Part shown: positions 1 to 9,193 of the stretch, one piece after another
Layout: each line of letters begins with the position of its first letter
Numbering within the stretch: position 1 is the stretch's first letter
Source of the DNA: CAHJXF01 sp038240015
GTDB taxonomy: Bacteria; Pseudomonadota; Gammaproteobacteria; Burkholderiales; Burkholderiaceae_D
Assembly: GCA_038240015.1 (NCBI GenBank)
Contig: JBBSEF010000011.1
Coordinates: forward strand, 1-61,334
Direction of reading: 5' to 3'
Length of the DNA stretch: 61,334 nucleotides
Program-made: the position numbers and the translations under genes
The notes under the pieces: model-generated
Databases searched by the model: none
What the model saw: only the letters and a program-made list of their open reading frames with translations
Told to the model about the DNA's origin: nothing

Positions 1-864
1 CTGATCGACGGCTTCGCGATCAGCGCGTTGTACGCGCTGGGCGCGACCGGCTTCACGCTGATCTTCGGCGTCTCCGGCGTCCTCAACCTCGCGCACGGCG
101 CCATTATGGTCGGCGCTGCGGTCGCCGCTTTCGCCGCGACCAGCGAACTCCACCTCGGTCCGTATCCCTCCGCGCTGATCGGCGTGGCGACCGGGCTGGT
201 GCTCGCGTACGCGACCTACTACATCACGGTGCGGCCGATCCAGCGTTCGCGCGCGATCGCCGAGGCGGAAAAGGAGATCTTCATCCTCACGTCGACGCTG
301 CTGTGGGGCATCATCATTCAGGAAGCGATCGCGTATCTGTTCACGAACAACGCGAAGACGGTGGCGCCGCTGGTCGAAGGCGTGGTCACCGTGCTCGGGG
401 TGCGTACGCCGATCAACGAATACTTCACGGCTGCGGTGTGCTGGATTGCGATCGGCCTGCTATGGCTCATCGTCAACAAGACGCGGCGCGGCAAGGCCGT
501 ACGCGCGGCATCGATGAATCCGCGTGGCGTCACGCTGGTCGGCATCGAACTGTCCAAGATCTATCTTGCGGTGTGGACGGTCTACGGTCTACTTGCGGGC
601 ACCGCCGGCATCCTGCTCGGCATGTTCCTCGGCGTGAGTTCGTACAGCGTCGGTCCGCTGACGGCGAGCGCGTTCTCGATCGTCGTGCTGGGCGGACTTG
701 GAAGCGTATCGGGCTCGCTGGCCGCAGCCTTCGTCGTCGGCTATCTCGAGACGCTCACCGCATACCTGATCTCGCCCGCGTATCGCACGATCCCGTCGCT
801 GCTGCTGCTCGTGATCGTGATGTACGTGCGACCGAGCGGACTGTTCGGACGTCGCACCGCATGA
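1..864 (+). CDS. livH: HAAT-family ABC importer permease, LivH type (5' partial)
   Basis: This is one of two inner-membrane permease subunits of a branched-chain-amino-acid-type ABC importer. The frame is open from the first base, so the start lies just outside the window; 287 residues remain and only a few are likely missing. LivH hallmarks are visible: the SGVLNLAHGAIMVG segment near the N-terminus and a GGLGSVSG loop near residue 230, among several hydrophobic helices. The stop overlaps the livM start as ATGA, so translation is probably coupled. No substrate-binding gene is visible nearby; it may lie upstream. The ligand cannot be read from sequence, because this family also carries amides, urea and aromatic acids. 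Confidence 0.9.
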   Translation: MIDGFAISALYALGATGFTLIFGVSGVLNLAHGAIMVGAAVAAFAATSELHLGPYPSALIGVATGLVLAYATYYITVRPIQRSRAIAEAEKEIFILTSTLLWGIIIQEAIAYLFTNNAKTVAPLVEGVVTVLGVRTPINEYFTAAVCWIAIGLLWLIVNKTRRGKAVRAASMNPRGVTLVGIELSKIYLAVWTVYGLLAGTAGILLGMFLGVSSYSVGPLTASAFSIVVLGGLGSVSGSLAAAFVVGYLETLTAYLISPAYRTIPSLLLLVIVMYVRPSGLFGRRTA

Positions 865-1796
865 AGCGCCTGATGTCGTCGCGCGGCTTCATCGCCGCGT
901 TCGTCGTCCTCGTGCTCGGCGCGTGCCTGCCGTTGGTCTCGTCGTCCGGCTACATCCTCGGCCTTCTGACGGTCGCGTTCTACACCGCGGTTTTCGCGAT
1001 GGCGTGGGACCTTCTGTTCGGCTTCGCGGGCGAGGTCAACTTCGGCCCGACGTTCCTGATCGGGGTCGGCGCGTACACCGCAGGCATCCTCGACGCGCGC
1101 TTCGCTCCCGAAATCTCGATCTGGATCTGTGTGGTTGCCGGCGCCGCCGCGGCGGTAATCGGCGGCGTCGTGCTTGCGTTGCCCGCCCTGCGCGTGCGCG
1201 GCCCGTACTTCGGACTCACGACGCTGGTCGCGGTGCTGATGCTGCAGAACTTCATCGTCGTCTTCGCGGACCTGACTGGCGGCGAGATCGGCCTGTCGGT
1301 GCCCGACGTGTTGTCCGTGAAGGCGAGCGTGAACTACTGGATCGCGTTCGGCTTCATGACGATCAGCGGCGCGATCCTGTTCGGCCTGTCGCGCTCGCCG
1401 ATCGGGCTCGTGCTGCAGGCTAGCGGACAGGACCCCGTGCAGGCCGGCGCGCTCGGCTTCAACGTCGCCAAGCACAAGCTCGCCGCGTTCATCGTCAGTG
1501 CGTTCTTCTCCGGTCTCGCAGGTTCGCTGATGACGTTCTATATGGGCACGCTGTCCGTCGGGACCTTCGTCGATCTCGCGGTCGGCGTGCAGGTCATCAT
1601 CGCCGCGGTACTCGGTGGACGACGCACGGTGATCGGCGCCGCGATTGGAGCGATCTTCCTGATCGGCGCGGGTGAACTGCTGCGGCCGCTCGGCGAACTC
1701 TCGACGCTGATCGTGTCGGTCTTCGCGCTACTGGTGATCCTGTTCTTCCCCGAGGGTTTCCTCGGGATGCTGCGCGGACGGGCTGGTCGTGGCTGA
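861..1796 (+). CDS. livM: HAAT-family ABC importer permease, LivM type
   Basis: This is the second permease subunit of the importer, 311 residues, expected to pair with the preceding LivH in the inner membrane. The LivM-like segment GFAGEVNFGPTFLIGVGAY lies near residue 55, and a conserved AAVLGGRRTVIGAA loop lies near residue 250. ATG at 861 overlaps the livH stop. The 3' end overlaps the GTG start of the ATPase gene by 8 bases. All three genes therefore look like one operon. The family assignment is firm; the substrate is unknown. Confidence 0.9.
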   Translation: MKRLMSSRGFIAAFVVLVLGACLPLVSSSGYILGLLTVAFYTAVFAMAWDLLFGFAGEVNFGPTFLIGVGAYTAGILDARFAPEISIWICVVAGAAAAVIGGVVLALPALRVRGPYFGLTTLVAVLMLQNFIVVFADLTGGEIGLSVPDVLSVKASVNYWIAFGFMTISGAILFGLSRSPIGLVLQASGQDPVQAGALGFNVAKHKLAAFIVSAFFSGLAGSLMTFYMGTLSVGTFVDLAVGVQVIIAAVLGGRRTVIGAAIGAIFLIGAGELLRPLGELSTLIVSVFALLVILFFPEGFLGMLRGRAGRG

Positions 1797-3267
1797 GGTC
1801 GTCGTCCCGCCCGCGATGCTCGAGGTGACGAAGCTGACGAAGCGCTTCGGCGGTCTGGTCGCGGTCAAGGAGCTGAGCTTCTTCATCCGTCCCGGCGAGA
1901 TCCTCGGACTGATCGGACCGAACGGGTCCGGCAAGTCGACCGCGATGAAGTCGATCATGGGCGTCGAGCGGCCGACTTCGGGTTCGGTTCGACTCGAGGG
2001 CGTCGAGATCGTCGGCCTGCCATCGCACAAGATCGCGCGACTCGGCATCGGCCTCGTGTTCCAGCATTCGCGGCCGCTCAACCGTCAGACCGTCCTCGAG
2101 AACATCAAGGTCGCACTGATCCCCGATCGGCTCACACAGGTCTTCGCGGGTCGCGAGATCGACGACCGCGCGCGCGAAGTCGCGGAGCGTGTCGGCCTCG
2201 GACACGTCATCGATCGCCGGCCGCCGACGTTGCCGTTCGCGGACCTGCGACGACTCGAACTCGCGAAGGCCATCGCGCGGCATCCCCGCGTGGTGCTTAT
2301 CGACGAACCGTTCGCGGGACTAACCGCCTCCGAGGTCGCGACCTTCTCCGAACTGATCCACGGTTTTCGCGCCGAAGGCCGCGCGGTGCTGCTCGTCGAC
2401 CACAATGTGAAGAGCGTGTCCGCGCTCGTCGATCGCGTGCTCGCGATGTACCTTGGCGAACGCATCGCCGAAGGTAGCGCGGCCGAGGTCATGGCGAACG
2501 AAACCGTCCGTCGCGTCTATCTCGGCGGTGCGCTCGGCCGCGTGACGCGCGAGGGGACCGACGCGAAGCGTCCCTGCGCGCTGGAAGTCGGTCGCGTATC
2601 GGTGCGCTACGGCAAGGCGCTCGCGCTCGACGACATTTCGCTGGTCGTCGGGGAGGGTGAGTTCGTGTCGCTCGTCGGCCTCAACGGCGCCGGCAAGACC
2701 ACACTCTTCAACGCGATCTCGGGGCTCGTCCCCCATAGCGGCTCGCTGCGCTTCTGCGGCGAAGCGCTCGCGGACAGGAGCGCGGCGTCGATCGCGCGCG
2801 GCGGCGTCGTGCAGTGTCCCGAGACGCGCGAACTGTTCGGCGACATGAGCGTGCGCGAGAATCTCGACCTCGGCGGCTATGCGCTCTCCGATGAAGAGCG
2901 CGAAGAGCGCTGCGCGTGGATGTTCGAGCTCTTCCCCATCTTGCGCGATCGTCAGACACAGATTTCGCGCACGCTGTCGGGCGGCGAACAGCAGATGCTC
3001 GCGATCGCACGCGCGCTGATGATGAAGCCGAAGCTGCTGATGCTCGACGAACCGACGCTCGGACTCGCCCCCGTCATCCTCGAGACCCTGTCGAAGGCGC
3101 TCGAGAAGCTGCGCGCGACCACGTCGATCAGCGTGCTGCTCGCCGAGCAAAACGTGACGTTCGCGCTGCCGCACGCGGACCGCGTCTACGTGATCGATCA
3201 CGCGCGACTGGTGTGGGAGGGTTCTCCCGACCGCTTCGAGAGCGAAGCCGCGGCGGCGTATCTCTGA
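1789..3267 (+). CDS. Fused LivG-LivF: two ABC ATPase domains in one chain
   Basis: This 492-residue protein carries both cytoplasmic ATPase domains of the importer, normally made as separate LivG and LivF. The first domain has Walker A GPNGSGKST (residues 43-51) and Walker B VVLIDEPFAGLT. The second has Walker A GLNGAGKTT near residue 297, signature LSGGEQQMLAIARAL and Walker B LLMLDEPTLGLAP. Oddly, the first domain has LPFADLRRLELAKA where LivG proteins have a signature like LSYGQQRRLEIA, so the canonical LSGGQ-like core is lost there. The GTG start at 1789 overlaps livM. A fusion fixes a 1:1 ratio; the weak signature suggests one of the two ATP sites is degenerate. Confidence 0.9.
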   Translation: MAEVVVPPAMLEVTKLTKRFGGLVAVKELSFFIRPGEILGLIGPNGSGKSTAMKSIMGVERPTSGSVRLEGVEIVGLPSHKIARLGIGLVFQHSRPLNRQTVLENIKVALIPDRLTQVFAGREIDDRAREVAERVGLGHVIDRRPPTLPFADLRRLELAKAIARHPRVVLIDEPFAGLTASEVATFSELIHGFRAEGRAVLLVDHNVKSVSALVDRVLAMYLGERIAEGSAAEVMANETVRRVYLGGALGRVTREGTDAKRPCALEVGRVSVRYGKALALDDISLVVGEGEFVSLVGLNGAGKTTLFNAISGLVPHSGSLRFCGEALADRSAASIARGGVVQCPETRELFGDMSVRENLDLGGYALSDEEREERCAWMFELFPILRDRQTQISRTLSGGEQQMLAIARALMMKPKLLMLDEPTLGLAPVILETLSKALEKLRATTSISVLLAEQNVTFALPHADRVYVIDHARLVWEGSPDRFESEAAAAYL

Positions 3268-3870
3268 ACGCCGAACGCATCCGTGTCTGTTCCGAGCAGT
3301 CGTCGACGAGCCAGCCTTTGGTGAAGTTTTTTTTCAAATGCTTCGATGAAGTCTGCCCCTGAACAACCCGCAGCGATAACGCCGAGTACTCGTCAGAGTT
3401 CGTCCCGGAAATTTGAACACGGCGATAAGTGGACTCTATCCCATGTGGGCAGCGAGGCTCTTGTGCAATGTTCCGGCCGACGCCGCTCGCGCGCAAGGAG
3501 CGCAGGAAGTTGGAGTTGCCCCGCTCCCCGTTGATTTGGCGCCTGATTACTACGCGGGTACGATGAAGCCGGAAACAGAATTGGGCGCTGGCGGCGTGGT
3601 GCATGCGATGCACGCCCTTACATAGATCAAGTTGGGTTAGGTGCTCGGTTGCATGCGGGGCTGATGGTTGTAGGTTTTTTCGAACTTGGCGGCGACTGTT
3701 GCACGAACGTGCTGCGCAGCGACGTGCGTTGTCACCAACCTTCGACGTGAGTGAACGGTGCCAAACGGTATCCTTCGGTCACGCGACCTTCGCAAAACTA
3801 TTGGCGATGAGGGTGGAAATAGCGGCTACTCCCCCTGGGGACGCCACCATCATTCAGAAAGTCAGGAAGC
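3268..3870. other. 603-bp stretch with no convincing gene
   Basis: The stretch lies between the livGF stop and the stop of the leftward gene at 3871. Short frames exist on both strands, but none has a recognisable domain, a good ribosome binding site or a plausible length. A run of eight T occurs near 3327-3334 without a strong preceding stem, so I do not call a terminator. A single GTTAGGT at 3636-3642 resembles an integron core site but has no partner arm. Confidence 0.5.
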
Positions 3871-4956
3871 TCATCGAGGCTTGCGAATTCGCCCGGCACT
3901 CTCCTTTTTTCCGTCGCCACTCGGAAAAAACGTTCCCCAGACCCACTTCGCCAGCGCGGCGAAAACCAGTGCCGAGAACGCGGCGAGCGGTTTGTTCTTC
4001 TCGATGATACTGAACCAGTCATCGGTTTCGAACACGCCATCCGCTGAAACGAACGCGGTCCCGGCGAGAGCGACCGACATCGCATCCGAAGCGAGCTCGA
4101 ACTTGATCGCGCGCAAGTTCGGATCGGCCGTGCAGTCCGCGACGCGCAAACGGCGCGGCTCCCAGAACCGGTCGTCCGACCTTGCGCCGCAGGCGTAGGC
4201 GCCATACGACTGGCTTCCCGATCTGCGTATGCCCAGATACCGCAGCGGCAGACCGGCAACACCGTGAAGCTCGTCGGCGGCTCCCAGATGCAGCGTCGAA
4301 CCCGGCTTTTCCACAGGGAAGGTGATGGCGAACGTGCGTCCCTCCGCAACGATGACGGTGATGGGGATTGCGCCGGGGATGCGCAGCACGGGCCCTTTCG
4401 CGATCTGCAGATTCTTTTGTTCCGGTGGTGTGCTCGAGTCGCCCATGATCACTGCGAGTTGCACGATCAATGTCGCCTTGCTCGCCGAGAATCGCAGGCC
4501 CGGATGGGCTCCTTCGCCGATATGCGCGATGCGCACTTCGGGTGTTCCCTGCAGGGCCTCGACGGAGACGTCGACGGTTGTATGTCCGCTACCTTTCTTC
4601 GCCGTGAGCCAGTCGATCCGACCTTGCGTCTCCGGAAGGTCGAGCTTGAAATCGGACCGCAGCATCTGCGCACCCTCGTCCTGCAAACGCGCTTCCTCGA
4701 AGCGTACGTCGACGCCTTCGTTGTCGATTCCCTCGACCGAGATCAGCGGCTGCCGCCCCGCCCCGACTGGACTGAGGACGATTTCATCGACCACCGCCGC
4801 CTTCCAGTTGCGGCCCGTTACATCGACCGCGAGGGGCAGGTGGGTCACGTAATAGAACAACAAGGCCGCGGCCGCGAGAACCACGCCCGCGGCGATTTTT
4901 TGCCTGATTGCCGCTGATCGCTGTGTCGAGAGAACCGCGGCGGACGCGTTTTCCAC
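3871..4956 (-). CDS. Uncharacterised membrane-anchored protein
   Basis: Not recognised. The 361-residue product has a hydrophobic segment near residues 22-42 and another close to the C-terminus (LAAFSALVFAALAKWVWGTFF). About 290 polar residues lie between them, probably outside the cytoplasm. It begins with GTG placed directly after the TAG of the upstream gene (4957), so the two genes are probably translationally coupled and may work together. The middle region contains two close cysteines (YACGARSDD and VADCTAD) that could form a disulfide. No enzyme motif is evident. Confidence 0.6.
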   Translation of the reverse strand: MENASAAVLSTQRSAAIRQKIAAGVVLAAAALLFYYVTHLPLAVDVTGRNWKAAVVDEIVLSPVGAGRQPLISVEGIDNEGVDVRFEEARLQDEGAQMLRSDFKLDLPETQGRIDWLTAKKGSGHTTVDVSVEALQGTPEVRIAHIGEGAHPGLRFSASKATLIVQLAVIMGDSSTPPEQKNLQIAKGPVLRIPGAIPITVIVAEGRTFAITFPVEKPGSTLHLGAADELHGVAGLPLRYLGIRRSGSQSYGAYACGARSDDRFWEPRRLRVADCTADPNLRAIKFELASDAMSVALAGTAFVSADGVFETDDWFSIIEKNKPLAAFSALVFAALAKWVWGTFFPSGDGKKESAGRIRKPR

Positions 4957-5928
4957 CTACGGCGCTACCTGGACCGAAGTGGGAGAAATGGCGCCGACCC
5001 AACTCCGGTCGTTCTCCGAGTACCAGCCGCGGACTTGCAGGCGATGCACACCGCTTGAACGGACACCGGTGTCGCTCATGCCATTCCAGGCACCGCCCGA
5101 GTTCGGGCCGACTTGAACCGAGTCGGTACGGCTGGCCTTGACGCGTTGAACGTTGATGACGCCGGGCGTCGTCAGGTCGTAGCGAAGGATCTCGACCGCG
5201 GCATGGTTGAACGGGTTCTTCGCCTCGTAACTCATCGCGACCTGTTCTGTCGGAAAGCGCGGTCGCGCGGGTCCGAAGCTGAGATTGTCGATGGCCACCG
5301 ACCCAACGGCACGCGGCCCGGCGCCGATTCCATAGACTTCGATCGCCTCGGCTTTTCGAGGGCCGGGCTGCCCGCACGCCGGACTTCGGGAGTGGATGAC
5401 ATACATGGCGACTCTCTCGTCATTGCGAGTTCGAAATGTCGGGGCACGTCTCTCCTTGGTGGGGGGAAGATCGATCCGCTTGTACTGCCGGCCGCCTCGA
5501 CCCTCCCAATCGAGAGGCTCGCTGGACAGTAGTTGGTCGTCGACGCTTATTTCCAGGGTCGTGCAGGTGCCAGGCTGCGAAACAAAATCGATGACGACGG
5601 GCCAGCCGCTTCCGACATATCCCTGAACCGCGAATACGCCGACGCCGAAGGAATCGGGGAAGCGCGGGCCGTTCTCCAGCAAGCCCTGGTCGCTGACCAC
5701 GGCTCCCTTTTTTCTGGCGTTCGAAGCGACTGCTGCAGCGGTGATGGCGAGTGCCCCCAAGCCGATTGCCCAGGGAACCCAGTTGCTCCCGCCGCCCGAG
5801 GACGTCTCCGCGGGCGCCGGTGAAGGAGGCGGCTGTACGTCGCTGGCAGCCTGGCCCGATTGCGCGGCAAATACCGTGCACAAGAGCAGCGTTGGCAAGC
5901 GAACAGAAAACGATGAGCGCCGATCCAT
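4957..5928 (-). CDS. Uncharacterised exported protein with proline-rich linker
   Basis: Not recognised. I place the start at the ATG of 5926-5928 because GGAGGT (5933-5938) lies four bases upstream. The frame extends 11 codons further but without such a site. The 323-residue product starts MDRRSSFSVRLPTLLLC, a likely signal sequence, followed by a Pro/Ser/Gly-rich stretch (QPPPSPAPAETSSGGGS) and a hydrophobic segment (WAIGLGALAITAAAVAS). The rest looks like a beta-rich extracytoplasmic domain. It forms a two-gene unit with the gene at 3871 and is transcribed away from the porin operon. Confidence 0.6.
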   Translation of the reverse strand: MDRRSSFSVRLPTLLLCTVFAAQSGQAASDVQPPPSPAPAETSSGGGSNWVPWAIGLGALAITAAAVASNARKKGAVVSDQGLLENGPRFPDSFGVGVFAVQGYVGSGWPVVIDFVSQPGTCTTLEISVDDQLLSSEPLDWEGRGGRQYKRIDLPPTKERRAPTFRTRNDERVAMYVIHSRSPACGQPGPRKAEAIEVYGIGAGPRAVGSVAIDNLSFGPARPRFPTEQVAMSYEAKNPFNHAAVEILRYDLTTPGVINVQRVKASRTDSVQVGPNSGGAWNGMSDTGVRSSGVHRLQVRGWYSENDRSWVGAISPTSVQVAP

Positions 5929-6411
5929 TCCGACCTCCCATGCCAGCATACGATGAGGCAATTCGTCGAGCCTTCAAACAATTGTAGACCAGCGCGCTGC
6001 CGAAATGACGATGCACGCACTCACGCAAGCTTCGTCGCCGGAGAAGACGGCATACGGGGTTGGCTCTCGTACCGCAATCTGGTCAATCAAGGCGAACTAG
6101 TGCATCTAGCGTCGGCCGACGGGTAGCCGTTGCCGATGCCAATGACCAGCATCAGATCGTGTTCCGAGGATTCGAGCAGAATCTTGGGATATTTTTCCGC
6201 AGCTCCGCAATAACGCGGCTCGATGTTTCCGATAAAACAAATTTGCGGAAATCCAATGTTCATATAAGATTGCGAATCATTCTCGTTTGCATTCGATCCA
6301 AGGTGTTCTCCGCGAGATCGATCGCGAACACTCTTTAACAACGATTGTTTCCATCGTTTCATTTCTTAAACCCCACGGATACAAGCCGTGATCCCCACCA
6401 TGCCTGCGAAC
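5929..6411. other. Divergent intergenic region holding promoter elements
   Basis: This 483-bp region separates a leftward exported-protein gene from a rightward porin operon. It contains the Fur-box-like site at 6271-6295 and a possible -10 element TATAAG at 6263-6268 just upstream of it. A small inverted repeat, AACGAT and ATCGTT at 6340-6358, lies in the presumed leader. I see no credible gene here. Confidence 0.5.
6271..6295 (+). promoter_or_regulatory. Fur-box-like operator upstream of porin/flavin operon
   Basis: The site reads TGCGAATCATTCTCGTTTGC followed by ATTCG. Its reverse complement matches the 19-base Fur consensus GATAATGATAATCATTATC at about 12 of 19 positions, including the central GAGAATGATT block. 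It lies about 120 bases before the porin start and just after a candidate -10 (TATAAG). Fur bound with Fe(II) would block transcription there, so the operon is predicted to rise in iron limitation. This is inferred from sequence only. Confidence 0.6.
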
Positions 6412-7767
6412 ATGAAAAAAATCTGCGCCGCACTGATGTTGGCGGCCATGGCCGCGCCGGCCTTCGCGACCGAGGCCGAAGTTTCCGCCGCAGTCGCAAC
6501 ACAACTCGATCGCATGCAGCGCGAAATCGACGGCTTGCGTGCCGAAGTCCAGCGCATGAAGACCGAGCAGGCCGCGCAACAACCTGCCGCTGCTCGCGCA
6601 CCCGCGCAATCAGTGGCTCCGCAGGCAGTCGATGCGAATGCGCCAAACCCGTCTGCGTACGCCTCGCTGACTGCATCCGATGCGAAGGCTGCAACGTCCG
6701 AACCCGCGACCGTCTTTTCCGGCTATGGCGAAGTCAACTACAACCGTCCGCGCAAGAACTCGGCCGACGCGCAAGTCGACGTGCGCCGCGCGGTGCTCGG
6801 CCTCACTCATCGCTTCACCGACAAGACGCGCCTGAACATGGAGCTCGAGGTCGAGCATGCGGTGGTGTCAAGCAAAGACCAAGGCGAAGTCGCGCTTGAG
6901 CAGCTCTACATCGCGCATCAGCTGACGTCTGACATCGGCTTGCAGACCGGCCTCTTCCTGATTCCCGCTGGCCTGATCAATCGCAATCACGAACCCACTG
7001 CGTACTACGGCGTCGAGCGCAACTTCGTCGAGACTGCGATCATTCCAACGACGTGGCGCGAAGTCGGCGTTGGCATCGTCGGCACGCCGGCCAGCGGATT
7101 CGCACGCGGTCTCGAATGGAACGTCGGCATCACCAGCGGCTTCGATCTGAACAAGTGGGATGCGACGTCGAGCGACGGCCGCGACTCGCCTCTGGGCAGC
7201 ATTCATCAGGAAGGGCAGAAGGCGCGCGCGCGCAATCTATCCAGCTATCTGGCTCTCGACTACAAAGGCATCCCGTCGCTGCTGGTCGGCGCATCGATCT
7301 TCAGCGGCCGCGTCGGCCACGGCCAGCCCGACTTCGCAGCGCGCGATGCGCGCGTGACACTGTGGGACGGCCACGCCCGCTGGACGCCGGGCCGATGGGA
7401 CCTCTCGGCTGTCTATGCGAAGGGCACGATCAGCGGCACGCGCGATCTCAATCTCACGTTCGTCGGCGACCCCACGCCGGTGCCGAAGGAATTCTTCGGC
7501 TGGTATCTACAAAGTGCCTATACGGTGTGGAGCAACGGCGAGTCGTCGGTGTCGCCCTTCGTTCGCTACGAGCGCTTCAACACCGCGTCGAAAGTTGATG
7601 ACTTGCCCGCCGGACTCGGCTTCGATCCGACACCCACCGAACGCGTCGCGACCGTCGGGCTTTCGTATCGCCTGAATCCCAACGTGGTCTTCAAGGCCGA
7701 CTACCAGAAGTTCAAGGTCGATTCATCGCGCGACCGCTACAACCTCGGACTCGGGTATGCGTTCTAA
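6412..7767 (+). CDS. Outer-membrane beta-barrel porin (OprO/P-like)
   Basis: The predicted product is an outer-membrane channel of about 451 residues. The chosen ATG gives a clean signal peptide (MKKICAALMLAAMAAPAFA). An ATG at 6400 is also possible. After the signal comes a coiled-coil-like segment (MQREIDGLRAEVQRMK) and a low-complexity Ala/Pro linker, then alternating amphipathic strands. The chain ends in LGLGYAF, with the C-terminal aromatic residue used by Bam-targeted barrels. It is the first gene after the Fur-like box and is followed by a flavoprotein, ApbE and a cytochrome, so a role in iron or reductant passage is plausible. A phosphate-selective-porin relative is the closest family I can name. 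Confidence 0.75.
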   Translation: MKKICAALMLAAMAAPAFATEAEVSAAVATQLDRMQREIDGLRAEVQRMKTEQAAQQPAAARAPAQSVAPQAVDANAPNPSAYASLTASDAKAATSEPATVFSGYGEVNYNRPRKNSADAQVDVRRAVLGLTHRFTDKTRLNMELEVEHAVVSSKDQGEVALEQLYIAHQLTSDIGLQTGLFLIPAGLINRNHEPTAYYGVERNFVETAIIPTTWREVGVGIVGTPASGFARGLEWNVGITSGFDLNKWDATSSDGRDSPLGSIHQEGQKARARNLSSYLALDYKGIPSLLVGASIFSGRVGHGQPDFAARDARVTLWDGHARWTPGRWDLSAVYAKGTISGTRDLNLTFVGDPTPVPKEFFGWYLQSAYTVWSNGESSVSPFVRYERFNTASKVDDLPAGLGFDPTPTERVATVGLSYRLNPNVVFKADYQKFKVDSSRDRYNLGLGYAF

Positions 7768-7799
7768 CGGCGCGTTCCGATCGCGTTCGCCTTGACCCC

Positions 7800-8354
7800 A
7801 TGACCAATCGCTTTCTGCTTTCGTCGTTTCCCCTCGCGACTCTTGCGGTCGCGGCCGCGAGTAACGCCTTTGCCGTCGAGTATCTGACGGTCGAGGCGGC
7901 GCAGCGACTGATGTTTCCATCGGCTTCGAACTTCATACTCGAACGGCCGAAGATCACACTCGAACAACTGCGCGCGATCGACGCGAGCACGCATGCCACG
8001 AGCCAGGCGCGGCAGTTCCTGTTGTTTCGCGCCGAGGCCGATCAGCGTTCGCTCGGTCGCGTCTATGTAGACGAAGTGATCGGCAAATCCGAACTCATCA
8101 CCTACGCGGTCGCAATCACTTCCGACGGTGCGGTCAAGCAGGTCGAGATTCTCGCGTATCGCGAATCGCATGGCTACGAAGTGCGCGACCCGCGTTGGCG
8201 CGCGCAGTTCATCGGCAAGCGCGCGGCGTCGCCGCTCGCGCTCAACGACGACATCGCCAATATCAGCGGGGCGACTCTGTCGTCGCGACACGTCACCGAC
8301 GGCGTGCGCCGCATCGTCGCGATCGATGCCTGGCTGCGAAACGAGAAAACGTGA
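7800..8354 (+). CDS. Periplasmic FMN-binding (flavinylated) protein
   Basis: This 184-residue protein has an N-terminal signal sequence (about residues 1-25, ending NAFA) and a single FMN-binding domain of the NqrC/RnfG type. The flavinylation motif is visible as ISGATLSSRHVTDGVRR near residues 155-170. In this family ApbE attaches FMN by a phosphoester bond to the threonine of SGAT. The apbE gene follows directly, overlapping by one base (TGATG), which supports the assignment. The protein should act as a periplasmic one- or two-electron carrier between the membrane cytochrome and an outer acceptor. The partner is inferred from gene order. Confidence 0.85.
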   Translation: MTNRFLLSSFPLATLAVAAASNAFAVEYLTVEAAQRLMFPSASNFILERPKITLEQLRAIDASTHATSQARQFLLFRAEADQRSLGRVYVDEVIGKSELITYAVAITSDGAVKQVEILAYRESHGYEVRDPRWRAQFIGKRAASPLALNDDIANISGATLSSRHVTDGVRRIVAIDAWLRNEKT

Positions 8355-9193
8355 TGCGCGACGCGATGCCGCAAGCGCCGCCGGACCTGATGCCGGACTT
8401 GGTGCGCCGCTCGCAGCCGTGGCTCGGCACGTTCGTCGAGATCACCGTACGTCATCGCGACATCGATCTGGCGCATCGCGCAATAGCCGCCGGGTTCGCC
8501 GCGATCGCGCACGTGCATCGTGCGATGAGTCCGCAGATTGCTAGAAGCGATGTGGACCGCATCAATCGCGCGCCGGTCGATGTAGCCGTCCGCGTGTGCG
8601 AGGCCACGTGGAATGTTCTGCGCATCGCCGATGACTTGCATGTTCGCTCGGATGGACTGTTCGACTGCGCTGTCGACACCTGCGGCGCACCGTCCTCCCA
8701 GCGCGACCTCGATCTGTCGCGCGAAGGCGAAGTCATCAAGCGCAGCCCTCTCGCGATCGACCTCGGCGGCATCGCGAAAGGCTATGCGGTCGATGTCGCA
8801 CTTCGCGCGGTCCGCGATGCAGGCGCAGCCGGCGCCTGCGTGAATGCCGGTGGCGACATCGCGGTGTTCGGAGACGAGTCCTATCGCATCGAGGTGCGCG
8901 ATCCGTTCGAACCCGGCACGCGGCATCCGCTTGTGGAGCTTGATGCTTTCGCGGTCGCTACTTCATCGATCGAAGAGTGCGACGCGCTTCACTGCGGCAT
9001 GCACGCACGCCATGTGGATCGCGCCGCGTTCGATCGCGGCGCAACGATCTGCGTGATCGCCCCGCAATGCGTGTATGCCGATGCGCTCACCAAGGTCGTT
9101 GCCTTGCGCGGTGCCGCGGCCCATCCGCTGCTTGCGCCGCTTCTTGCGTACTACCGTGCAAGCGCCATCGTGCTCGACTCAAACCATGCTTAG
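8354..9193 (+). CDS. apbE: FAD:protein FMN transferase ApbE
   Basis: ApbE uses FAD as donor to attach FMN covalently to a threonine or serine of target flavoproteins in the periplasm. The 279-residue product has the family motifs RSQPWLGTFVEI near the N-terminus, DLGGIAKGYAVD near residue 137 and NAGGD near residue 164. The C-terminal region has the expected VYADALTKVVAL element for metal and FAD binding. No obvious signal peptide or lipobox is present at this start, so export is uncertain. The gene overlaps the FMN-protein gene by one base and the cytochrome gene by eight, so all three are almost certainly one functional unit. Confidence 0.9.
   Translation: MRDAMPQAPPDLMPDLVRRSQPWLGTFVEITVRHRDIDLAHRAIAAGFAAIAHVHRAMSPQIARSDVDRINRAPVDVAVRVCEATWNVLRIADDLHVRSDGLFDCAVDTCGAPSSQRDLDLSREGEVIKRSPLAIDLGGIAKGYAVDVALRAVRDAGAAGACVNAGGDIAVFGDESYRIEVRDPFEPGTRHPLVELDAFAVATSSIEECDALHCGMHARHVDRAAFDRGATICVIAPQCVYADALTKVVALRGAAAHPLLAPLLAYYRASAIVLDSNHA

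Noticed and set aside
3327..3334. Run of eight T after the livGF gene, possible terminator
   Set aside because: No convincing GC-rich stem directly upstream of the T-run.
3636..3642. GTTAGGT resembling an integron core site
   Set aside because: No paired RYYYAAC arm, no palindrome and no cassette-like gene next to it. A seven-base match is expected by chance.
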